A DNA stretch of 5,479 nucleotides from CAVSWN01 sp046728115 (GTDB taxonomy: Bacteria > Acidobacteriota > Vicinamibacteria > Vicinamibacterales > CAVVIG01), in NCBI GenBank assembly GCA_046728115.1, contig JBKPDW010000278.1, positions 1 through 5,479 on the forward strand. Reading direction: 5' to 3'. Positions 1 through 5,479 of this stretch are shown here, piece after piece. How positions within the stretch are numbered: position 1 is the stretch's first letter; each line of letters opens with the position of its first letter. The notes beneath the pieces were generated by a model that was given only the letters and a program-made list of their open reading frames with translations, had not been told where the DNA came from and made no database searches. Position numbers and translations under genes: made by a program.

Positions 1-1014
1 GGTCAGTACGAGAAGGCGTACGAGGTCCTGCAGGAATACGTGCAAGCGAACCCGGCGGTCGCGCAAGGATATCGCGGCCTGGGCGACCTGCTCGCGGTCT
101 GGGGCAAGTACGACGAGGCGCTCGCCACCTACGACAAGGCCGCCGCGCTCGCGCCGGGCGACCTGTCGATTCCCGCAGCGAAGCGCGGCGTGTTCGGCGT
201 GACCGATCGCTGGACCGACGTGGAGGCGATCAACCAGACGCTCCTCACATCGACCGACCCGCAGTGGAAGTTCAACGCGTTTTTGAGCCAGGCGACCGAG
301 CAGATATACAAAGGCCGAACGGCCGATGCCGTCCGCTTGTTCGACACCGCCGCGACCGCCGCAGGACCACGCGGATCGGTGCAGAGCGCCAGCGCGCGGC
401 TCGCGATGGCGGGTCTCCTCGTCGAGAGGGGTGAGCCTTCGTCCGCGCTCGCCGCCGCCGAACGCGCTGCCACGGACGCCGGCGTCATAGGTCCCGTAGG
501 CTACTTCAGCCTCATGCTCGTCGAACGGCTGCACAGCCGGCTCGGACATCAGCGCGAGGCCGCGCAAGTGCGCGAGACGCTCGCCCAGCGGCGCAGCCAA
601 TTGCCCAGCAACGACCTCCGGCAACTCACCGAGCACGTGGAGGCGGCCAACGCTGCCCGCGATCGCCACGATACCGCCGTCGCGATCCGCGAACTGACGG
701 GGGTGGAGAAGCTGCTCCGGCCCGGCAACTCGAACACGGAATTCCTGTTCGAGCTCGGGTCGGCCTATCTCGATGCGAACGATGACGTGCAGGCCGCCCC
801 GCGATTCGAGCGGATCGTCACGAGCGGCCTCCTTCGCGGCGGCGACCCGCTGCAGTACGTTCGCAGCCTGTACTTTCTCGGTCAGATCAACGAGCGCAAA
901 GGCGACAACGCGAAGGCCACCGAGTATTACCGGCGGTTCGTGCAGTACTGGGGTGACGGAGATGTGGATCGCGACCGGGTCGCAGAAGCGCGAAGGAAGA
1001 TCACTGGCAGCTGA
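1..1014 (+). CDS. TPR-repeat protein, C-terminal part (5' end outside window)
   Basis: The frame is open from base 1 to a TGA at 1012-1014, giving 337 visible residues; no start is visible, so the gene begins outside the window. Helix-turn-helix tetratricopeptide repeats are readable. A partial one lies at residues 1-17. A good one at about 21-54 has the G-Y-D-E-A-L-A-x-Y-D-K-A pattern. Degenerate ones follow, and two more lie near the end (about 245-275 and 286-317, the last with Y-F-L-G-Q then A-x-E-Y-Y-R-R-F). TPRs are protein-interaction scaffolds. The closing Y-Y-R-R-F...W-G-D-G-D...A-E-A-R-R-K segment resembles, from memory, the C-termini of long TPR proteins in Acidobacteriota that carry an N-terminal Ser/Thr kinase or winged-helix domain. 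No such domain is visible here, so that function is inference. No signal peptide or membrane segment is seen in this part. The gene converges on the peroxiredoxin gene. Confidence 0.85.
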   Translation, partial: GQYEKAYEVLQEYVQANPAVAQGYRGLGDLLAVWGKYDEALATYDKAAALAPGDLSIPAAKRGVFGVTDRWTDVEAINQTLLTSTDPQWKFNAFLSQATEQIYKGRTADAVRLFDTAATAAGPRGSVQSASARLAMAGLLVERGEPSSALAAAERAATDAGVIGPVGYFSLMLVERLHSRLGHQREAAQVRETLAQRRSQLPSNDLRQLTEHVEAANAARDRHDTAVAIRELTGVEKLLRPGNSNTEFLFELGSAYLDANDDVQAAPRFERIVTSGLLRGGDPLQYVRSLYFLGQINERKGDNAKATEYYRRFVQYWGDGDVDRDRVAEARRKITGS

Positions 1015-1020
1015 CCGGCG

Positions 1021-1050
1021 GGACGGGCAGAAAGGAAGGTTTTGCCGTCC
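1021..1050. terminator. Possible terminator hairpin between convergent genes
   Basis: Bases 1021-1033 can pair with 1040-1050 as 11 base pairs with two bulged G residues, leaving a six-base loop GGAAGG (1034-1039). The hairpin lies just after the TPR stop and just after the peroxiredoxin stop in the opposite direction, so it could serve both transcripts. No clear run of T follows on either strand, which is weak for a classical intrinsic terminator. A wider inverted repeat competes with it: 1017-1030 against 1068-1081, 14 bases with one G-G mismatch. Confidence 0.3.
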
Positions 1051-1080
1051 TGCCCTCCCACCCTATCCTGCCCGTGCCGC

Positions 1081-1659
1081 CTATTTCTTCTCGGGGACCT
1101 TCAATTCTTTCAAGTGCTCGACGAGATCCTCACCTGAGGATCCCGGTTTGACGGCCTTGTCGATCGCCGCGATCTTGCCGGTGGGATCGATGTAAAAGGT
1201 CCAGCGCCTGGCGAACTGCCGCTCGGGCGGCGCGTCCGGCGCAATCACGCCGTAGGCCAGCGCAACGTTCTTGTCGGGATTGGCGAGCAGCGGGAAGTCC
1301 GCGTGCTCTTTTTCGGCGAACGCCTTGTTGTCGGCCAGCGTATCGACGCTGATCATGAAATACGCGGTGTCGAATTTCCGAATCATCCCCCCGCTCTCAC
1401 GGAGCGAGTTGCATTCGGCGGTTCAACCCGCGGTGAATGCTTTCGGGAACCACGCGAGGGCAACCCAGCGTCCTTTCAGGTCTTTGCTGAGGGAGTAGGT
1501 CTTCCCGTCGGTGGCCGGCAGCGTGAAATCCGGCGCCATGTCTCCCACTTTGAGCTCCACGGCCGTCGATCCGGCTGCGGCACCCTGGGCGTAGACAGGA
1601 CCGGTCGAGAGCGCGCACGCGACAATCGCGAGCGGCAGCAGTGCTGACACCTTGCTCAT
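1081..1659 (-). CDS. Exported selenocysteine-containing peroxiredoxin (AhpC/TSA family), TGA 1423-1425 read as Sec79
   Basis: Thiol (here selenol) peroxidase that reduces peroxides, probably in the periplasm or envelope. Start ATG 1657-1659 has AGGAGG four bases upstream; the stop is TAG (1081-1083). The length is 192 residues including Sec. Residues 1-24 form a Sec-type signal peptide (Lys3, hydrophobic core, V-Y-A then Q) without twin arginines. The redoxin fold opens with V-G-D-M-A-P-D-F (38-45). The active-site motif PxxxTxxC reads P72-K-A-F-T76-A-G-U79, and the in-frame TGA occupies the peroxidatic Cys position. T-A-E-C83 follows, then F-M-I-S-V-D (101-106), N-P-D-K (127-130), the active-site Arg in A-R-R-W-T-F-Y-I (R152) and a normal C-terminus. 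Both sides of the TGA are in the same frame with no family sequence missing, so it is neither a frameshift nor a decayed gene. Cys83 is the only cysteine left in the mature protein, giving a UxxxC pair. A candidate bSECIS follows the TGA. The gene lies 35 bases after tatC. Alternatives are a Cys-to-stop mutation or a base-call error; the SECIS-like hairpin argues against both. Confidence 0.85.
1390..1425 (-). promoter_or_regulatory. UGA selenocysteine codon with candidate bacterial SECIS element
   Basis: Read on the minus strand, the UGA is at 1425-1423. A stem forms from mRNA nucleotides 15-21 after the UGA (1408-1402) and 27-33 (1396-1390). It has seven pairs, one of them G-U, and closes the five-base loop CGUGA (1401-1397). 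Known bacterial SECIS elements bound by SelB are small hairpins with a G among the first two loop bases, roughly 16-37 bases after the UGA. Here the second loop base is G, at nucleotide 23 (position 1400), so both criteria are met. A shifted register with a CGU loop is possible and also keeps G second. The element lies inside the coding sequence, as is normal in bacteria. Confidence 0.75.
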
Positions 1660-1662
1660 CGG

Positions 1663-1679
1663 CCCTCCTGGCAGGAGGG
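1663..1679 (-). promoter_or_regulatory. Shine-Dalgarno of the peroxiredoxin inside a perfect hairpin
   Basis: The minus-strand leader reads CCCTCCT-GCC-AGGAGGG, a perfect seven-base inverted repeat with a three-base loop. Its 3' arm contains the AGGAGG Shine-Dalgarno (1669-1664), four bases before the ATG at 1659. As RNA the arm would hide the ribosome binding site. It lies between the tatC stop (1695) and the peroxiredoxin start, so it would be part of a tatC-peroxiredoxin transcript. The pairing is read directly; a role in translational control is inference. It could also be a by-product of a strong SD in GC-rich sequence. Confidence 0.5.
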
Positions 1680-1694
1680 TAACACACCCCGGCC

Positions 1695-2549
1695 TCAGAT
1701 GTGACGATGTCTGCGCGCCTGGTCGAGGACCGTTGCGGCTATGACCAGCCGGAGTTTCGGCACGTCGGAGGCGTCTTTATCGCGCCTTGGGGCGGCGATC
1801 CAGGCAATGCCGATGCTGATCAGATACAGTCCGATCATCGGCGCCGCAAATACCGTCTGATTCCATGGATCGGCTGATGGCGTCAGCACGGCTGCGACGA
1901 TGAAGATGATCAGGATGGCGTATGGGATGTTGCGCCAGAGAAATCTGGCGGTCACGACGCGCAGTCTGGCGAGGAACAGGACGAGCGTCGGGATCTGAAA
2001 CACCACGACCATGCCGAGCAGCATGTTCACGTACAGATCGAACGTGTCCTCGAGACGCGGCAGGAATTTGAGACGCCCTCTGCTGAACTGCGCAAAGAAC
2101 GTCATCATCGCCGGAAACATCACGTAGTGGGTGAATATCACGGCGCCGAGCGTGGTCAGAACCGTCAACAGCAAGAACGGGACGACCAGCTTTTTCTCCC
2201 TCGCGTACAGTCCCGGGGCGATGAAGCGCCACACCTGGTACATGACGAACGGTGCCGCCAGCACGACGCCGCCGATGAGCGCAACGTTCACGTAGAACGA
2301 GAACGTTTCGCCCGGCCTGGTCGAGATGAGATCGGTGCCGGGCGGCAGCGCCCGCAGCGTCGGAGCCAGGACGAAGTCCGCGATGCGATCGTAGAAGAAG
2401 AAGGCGACCAGCATGCCGACGCCGATCGCGATGCACGAGCGGATCAGACGCTGCCGGAGCTCATCCAGATGCTCCAGAAATCCCATCCGGCCTTCGCCGG
2501 CATCATCGTCAGGAGGCGTCGCGATCAGACGGTATCGAGGGTTCGCCAT
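1695..2549 (-). CDS. tatC: Sec-independent protein translocase subunit TatC
   Basis: Inner-membrane core of the twin-arginine translocase, which receives folded RR-signal proteins and recruits TatA/TatB. It has 284 residues from ATG 2547-2549, stop TGA 1695-1697; the family is usually about 240-290. The signature F-L-E-H-L-D-E-L-R-Q-R-L is at residues 24-35, with Glu30 matching the conserved Glu of the cytoplasmic N-terminus. Six hydrophobic segments follow: about 36-53, 87-107, 121-145, 165-190, 205-222 and 228-246. Between TM1 and TM2 is the periplasmic L-P-P-G-T-D-L-I-S-T-x-P-x-E block. The F-I-A-P-G-L-Y-x-x-E-K-K loop (109-120, Glu118) is the second conserved cytoplasmic site. L-T-P near residue 220 is typical. 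Start choice is uncertain: GGAGG is about 17 bases from the ATG, which is too far, and an in-frame ATG at 2484-2486 (Met22) just before the signature is an alternative. The frame stays open far upstream, but that part is antisense to the peptidase gene. No tatA or tatB lies beside it. Confidence 0.95.
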   Translation of the reverse strand: MANPRYRLIATPPDDDAGEGRMGFLEHLDELRQRLIRSCIAIGVGMLVAFFFYDRIADFVLAPTLRALPPGTDLISTRPGETFSFYVNVALIGGVVLAAPFVMYQVWRFIAPGLYAREKKLVVPFLLLTVLTTLGAVIFTHYVMFPAMMTFFAQFSRGRLKFLPRLEDTFDLYVNMLLGMVVVFQIPTLVLFLARLRVVTARFLWRNIPYAILIIFIVAAVLTPSADPWNQTVFAAPMIGLYLISIGIAWIAAPRRDKDASDVPKLRLVIAATVLDQARRHRHI

Positions 2550-2564
2550 CGTGCGATTGTAAAC

Positions 2565-2612
2565 AACCTCCGTCCCCGCCGGAACCTCCGTCCCTGGCGC
2601 CGGGACGGAGGT
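2565..2612. repeat. Triple 11-base repeat (two direct, one inverted) with strong hairpin in divergent intergenic region
   Basis: The 12-mer aacctccgtccc occurs at 2565-2576 and again at 2583-2594, 18 bases apart. Its inverted 11-base form gggacggaggt is at 2602-2612. The second and third copies form a perfect 11-bp hairpin around the seven-base loop TGGCGCC (2595-2601), and the first copy could compete for the same partner. The block fills most of the 84 bases between the starts of tatC (2549) and the S9 peptidase (2634). Each copy contains GGAGG on one strand, so the repeat supplies SD-like sequence to both divergent genes. I saw no convincing -35/-10 pair here. It may be a regulatory hairpin or one copy of a small dispersed intergenic repeat family. 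Confidence 0.7.
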
Positions 2613-2633
2613 CGGCACGTGTATCATCGCCTC

Positions 2634-4712
2634 ATGCAGCTCAAGAGCTTCGGCTTTCTTGCCGCTATCGCATGCACGACATCGGCGCTCGCGGCGGGGC
2701 GTCCGATCACACCCGCCGATCTGCTGGCGATGGCTCGCGTGAGCGATCCGCAGTCGTCGCCCGACGGCACGCGCGTTCTGTACACGGTGGCCAAGCCGGA
2801 TATGAACGCCAATCGTGTGGCACGTGACGTCTTGATGGTGTCGCTCGCCACCGGCGAGACGCGCAATCTGACGAACAACGGCCACGAAAGCGGTGCGCGA
2901 TGGTCGCCCGACGGCACGAGCATCGCGTTTCTCTCGAACAGGCGCAACGGCACGCAGCTCTACCTCATGAACGCCGACGGTTCGGGCGAGCCGAAACAGC
3001 TGACGACGATCTCGGGCGATGTGGACAACATCGTGTGGGCGCCGGATGGCCGGTCGATTGCTTTCACCGCCGACGTGTTCCCGGACTGCGCCGACGCTCG
3101 GTGCAACGCGGCCAGGACCGAGGAGCGCGAGAAGAACCCGGTGCGCGCTCGCGTGTACGAGCGTCTGCTCTACCGCCATTGGACATCGTGGAGCGATGGC
3201 AAGCGCAATCATCTCTTCATCGTCCCGATCGCCGGCGGCACGCCGCGCGATCTCACGCAAGGGGCCGACTACGACGTGCCTCCTCGCGAGCGCGAAGGTC
3301 CCCATCCGATCGCGTTCGCGCCGGACGGCCGCACGATCTGCTTCATCGCGGTGACTGATCCCGTCGAGGCGACGACCACGAACGCTGACCTCTTCGAAGT
3401 GGACACGAATGGAGGCCAGCCGAGGCGACTGACGACCAATCCAGGCTTCGACGGCGCACCAGCCTACTCGCCCGACGGCAACTGGATCGCCTATCGCTCG
3501 CAGGCACGTGCCGGCTACGAAGCCGACAAATGGCGATTGATGGTGCTCGACCGCGCATCGGGACGATTGACCAGCCTGACGGATTCGTTCGATCGAAGCG
3601 TCGACACGCTGCTCTGGTCTCGAGACGGCGCGACGATCCTCTTCAACGCCGAAGATCGCGGCGCGATGCCCGTTTTCTCAATCGCACGCACCGGCGGCAC
3701 GCCCCGGGCGGTCACGCCGGGAATGTTCGACGGCGAATTCCAGACGGGCGCAAACGGATCGCTCGTCGTCGCTCGAAGCAGCCTGGCCTCGCCGGTCGAA
3801 CTCTTTGCCGTCGAGAACACTGGATCCGCGCGGCAGCTTACACATCACAACGCCTCGCTCCTCGCATCGCTGGATGTGAGCAAGGGCGAATCGTTCACCT
3901 ACCGCGGCGCGGGAGGAACGGAGGTCCAGGGTTTCCTGGTCAGGCCGCCTGCATTCGACGCGTCGAGGAAATATCCGGTCGTGATGGTGCTGCACGGCGG
4001 CCCGCAGACGCAGTTCTCCGACACCTGGAGCTACCGCTGGAACGCGCAGGCGCTTGCGTCGCCCGGCTACGTGATCGTCATGATCAACCGGCGCGGGTCG
4101 ACCGGCTTCGGCCAGAAGTTCACCGACGAAATCGCCGGCGACTGGGGCGGCAAGGCGTTCGACGACCTGATGAGCGGGCTCGACTTCGTGCTTGCGAAGT
4201 ACTCGTTCACCGATCGCGATCGCGTGGCGGCGGCCGGCGCGTCCTACGGCGGGTTCATGATCGACTGGATGGCATCTCAATCGAAAGGCCGGTTCCGTGC
4301 GCTCGTTTCGCACGCGGGCGTGTACAACCAGACCAGCATGTACGCCACCGAAGAGCTCTGGTTTCCGGAGCACGATTTCGGGGGCACGCCCTGGAGCAAC
4401 CCCGCTGTCTACCAGAAGCTGTCTCCGAGCACGTACGCGCAGGAATTCGGGAAGTACAAGACGCCGACGCTGGTAATCGCCGGCGAGCTGGATTTTCGCG
4501 TTCCGTACACGCAGAGCCTCGAGTTCTACTCGGCGCTGCAACGACAAGGGGTGCCGTCGAAGCTGATCGTGTTTCCCGATGAGGGCCACTGGATCCTGAA
4601 GCCGCAGAACAGCGCCTTCTGGTATCGGGAGGTACTCGATTGGCTCGCGCGCTATCTTCAGACGCGGCCGGGAACGCAGCCGGACTCCGGATCCGGGCCG
4701 GCCACGCGATGA
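2634..4712 (+). CDS. Exported S9 family serine peptidase, DPP5-like (dipeptidyl/acylaminoacyl peptidase)
   Basis: Exported serine exopeptidase expected to release dipeptides from peptide N-termini. It has 692 residues, normal for bacterial S9 peptidases. Residues 1-20 form a signal peptide (K4, hydrophobic core, A-L-A then A). An N-terminal beta-propeller shows PD40-type blades: S-P-D-G near 42, W90-S-P-D-G, W135-A-P-D-G, F228-A-P-D-G, Y278-S-P-D-G and W328-S-R-D-G. Cys152 and Cys157 could form a disulfide in the periplasm. The C-terminal alpha/beta hydrolase has H454-G-G-P (oxyanion region), N-R-R-G-S-T-G-F-G, nucleophile Ser537 in G-A-S-Y-G-G-F-M, Asp620 in G-E-L-D-F-R-V-P and His652 in D-E-G-H-W. 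The triad is complete, so activity is likely. Subfamily DPP5 is judged from overall motif similarity; acylaminoacyl peptidase is the alternative. Start choice: ATG 2634 precedes the signal peptide directly, but GTG 2619-2621, in frame five codons upstream, is seven bases after GGAGG (2607-2611) and may be the true start. The stop overlaps the next start (ATGA), so the two genes are probably translationally coupled. Confidence 0.93.
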   Translation: MQLKSFGFLAAIACTTSALAAGRPITPADLLAMARVSDPQSSPDGTRVLYTVAKPDMNANRVARDVLMVSLATGETRNLTNNGHESGARWSPDGTSIAFLSNRRNGTQLYLMNADGSGEPKQLTTISGDVDNIVWAPDGRSIAFTADVFPDCADARCNAARTEEREKNPVRARVYERLLYRHWTSWSDGKRNHLFIVPIAGGTPRDLTQGADYDVPPREREGPHPIAFAPDGRTICFIAVTDPVEATTTNADLFEVDTNGGQPRRLTTNPGFDGAPAYSPDGNWIAYRSQARAGYEADKWRLMVLDRASGRLTSLTDSFDRSVDTLLWSRDGATILFNAEDRGAMPVFSIARTGGTPRAVTPGMFDGEFQTGANGSLVVARSSLASPVELFAVENTGSARQLTHHNASLLASLDVSKGESFTYRGAGGTEVQGFLVRPPAFDASRKYPVVMVLHGGPQTQFSDTWSYRWNAQALASPGYVIVMINRRGSTGFGQKFTDEIAGDWGGKAFDDLMSGLDFVLAKYSFTDRDRVAAAGASYGGFMIDWMASQSKGRFRALVSHAGVYNQTSMYATEELWFPEHDFGGTPWSNPAVYQKLSPSTYAQEFGKYKTPTLVIAGELDFRVPYTQSLEFYSALQRQGVPSKLIVFPDEGHWILKPQNSAFWYREVLDWLARYLQTRPGTQPDSGSGPATR

Positions 4713-5479
4713 CGATCGTCGCCGACGTTCGTGACGCGCCCTGGTACCGTCAGGTCAACGCTACGCAGTGGAAGGCCTTTTTCGCCACGTTCCTCGGGTG
4801 GGTGCTCGACGGCTTCGACTTCACGATCCTGACGTTCCTGCTGGCCGACATCGGCCGCGCCTTCAGCGTGGACAAGGCGGCGCTGGGTGCGCTGGGCACC
4901 ATCACTCTCCTTTTCCGGGTCGTTGGCGGCATCGGGTCGGGGACCGCCGCGGACAAGTGGGGCCGCAAGGGCCCGTTGATGTTCTCGATCCTCTGGTACT
5001 CGCTGTTTGCGTTCCTGAGCGGGTTCTCCACCACCTACGGAATGCTGTTCACGCTGCGAGCGCTCTTCGGCATCGGCATGGGCGGTGTCTGGGCCGCGGG
5101 CATGCCGCTCACACTGGAGCACTGGCCGACGCATCTGCGGGGAATCGCGTCTGGAATGCTCCAGTCCGGCTATTCGACCGGATACATGCTCTCGTCGCTC
5201 GTGTACCAGTTTGCATATCCGCTCGTCGGCAGCCGCGGCGATCAGGGGTGGCGCGTGATGATGTGGATCGGCATCCTGCCGTCACTGCTCGTCTTCTGGA
5301 TCATGTCGAGCGTCAAGGAAAGTCCAGTGTGGCTCGAGCGGCAACGACACGTCGCCGACCGGCAGGAGCATCACGGCATCTCGCTTCGTCAGTTGGTCGG
5401 CCGGGATCTCGTCGCGGTCACGATCCAAACGTCCGTTCTGATGGGCGCGTTCATGTTCTCGTATCACTCGATCACGTAC
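4709..5479 (+). CDS. MFS transporter, aromatic-acid/sialate:H+ symporter type (3' end outside window)
   Basis: Proton-coupled inner-membrane transporter, probably for a small organic acid. From ATG 4709-4711, 257 codons are visible without a stop to the window edge, roughly the N-terminal half plus the central loop of a 12-helix protein. TM1 (about 24-46) carries the D34-G-F-D37-F motif of the AAHS/SHS-type organic-acid symporters. The loop between TM2 and TM3 has the MFS motif A, G-T-A-A-D82-K-W-G-R-K87. TM4 has R117...G-I-G-M-G-G-V127-W, where relatives usually have Glu at position 127. TM5 and TM6 follow, with Q-S-G-Y-S-T-G-Y near 152-159. The cytoplasmic E-S-P-x-W-L block after TM6 (about 208-213) is typical. 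The start overlaps the peptidase stop by four bases (ATGA) and has no good SD of its own, so translation is probably coupled to the peptidase. The substrate cannot be named from this fragment. Confidence 0.9.
   Translation, partial: MTIVADVRDAPWYRQVNATQWKAFFATFLGWVLDGFDFTILTFLLADIGRAFSVDKAALGALGTITLLFRVVGGIGSGTAADKWGRKGPLMFSILWYSLFAFLSGFSTTYGMLFTLRALFGIGMGGVWAAGMPLTLEHWPTHLRGIASGMLQSGYSTGYMLSSLVYQFAYPLVGSRGDQGWRVMMWIGILPSLLVFWIMSSVKESPVWLERQRHVADRQEHHGISLRQLVGRDLVAVTIQTSVLMGAFMFSYHSITY

Noticed and set aside
1081..1386. Stand-alone small gene starting at Met92 of the peroxiredoxin
   Set aside because: It lacks the start of the redoxin fold and the active site, and it is in frame with the upstream half. 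It is the 3' part of the selenoprotein gene.
1423..1659. Peroxiredoxin pseudogene or frameshift at the TGA
   Set aside because: No frame change is needed, all motifs after the TGA are intact, and the TGA replaces exactly the catalytic Cys codon and is followed by a SECIS-like hairpin.
2127..2633. Upstream extension of the peptidase frame over tatC
   Set aside because: The extension is antisense to the well-supported tatC and gives Arg/Asp/Gln-rich low-complexity protein. The signal peptide places the true start near 2619-2634.
2550..3305. Long N-terminal extension of tatC on the minus strand
   Set aside because: It is antisense to the peptidase propeller, Arg-rich and unlike any TatC N-terminus.
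3678..4589. 303-residue minus-strand ORF opposite the peptidase
   Set aside because: Arg/His/Val-rich translation typical of the antisense of GC-rich genes; no recognisable domain, and it overlaps the catalytic domain of a strong gene.
4658..5134. Minus-strand ORFs opposite the peptidase end and the transporter
   Set aside because: Low-complexity charged translation; the plus strand has clear MFS motifs in the same bases.
1..5479. CRISPR arrays, tRNA/rRNA genes, insertion sequences or phage genes
   Set aside because: No regularly spaced repeats, no tRNA-like cloverleaf (including selC) and no transposase or integrase motifs were seen by eye.

Overview
The window is GC-rich, densely coded bacterial DNA with short intergenic gaps. 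The gene content suggests an environmental, probably diderm bacterium: an exported S9 peptidase, TatC, an exported peroxiredoxin and a large TPR protein. The style of the TPR tail and of the S9 and TatC proteins reminds me of Acidobacteriota (Vicinamibacteria-like soil lineages). That placement is inference from pattern familiarity, not from a marker gene.

Layout. (1) 1-1014, plus strand: C-terminal part of a TPR protein, cut by the left edge. (2) 1015-1080: short gap between convergent genes, with an imperfect hairpin that may act as a terminator. (3) 1081-1659, minus strand: an exported AhpC/TSA-type peroxiredoxin whose reading frame contains one TGA (1423-1425), exactly where the family has its peroxidatic cysteine. 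The frame is intact on both sides, and a stem-loop with a G in its apical loop lies at the bacterial SECIS distance. I therefore annotate one selenoprotein, not two ORFs or a pseudogene. (4) 1695-2549, minus strand: tatC, 35 bases upstream of the peroxiredoxin and probably co-transcribed with it. (5) 2550-2633: divergent intergenic region holding three copies (two direct, one inverted) of an 11-base element. (6) 2634-4712, plus strand: exported S9 (prolyl oligopeptidase family, DPP5-like) peptidase with a complete Ser/Asp/His triad. (7) 4709-5479, plus strand: start of an MFS organic-acid-type transporter. It overlaps the peptidase stop by ATGA and is cut by the right edge.

How the parts may fit together. 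tatC and the peroxiredoxin form a leftward cell-envelope pair (protein export and peroxide defence). The peptidase and transporter form a rightward pair, plausibly for extracytoplasmic peptide breakdown and uptake of a small acid. The main discovery candidate is the Sec-containing peroxiredoxin. It has a UxxxC active site as its only redox pair after signal-peptide removal, a candidate bSECIS, and a Shine-Dalgarno sequence inside a perfect hairpin. Standard gene callers would split or truncate this gene.
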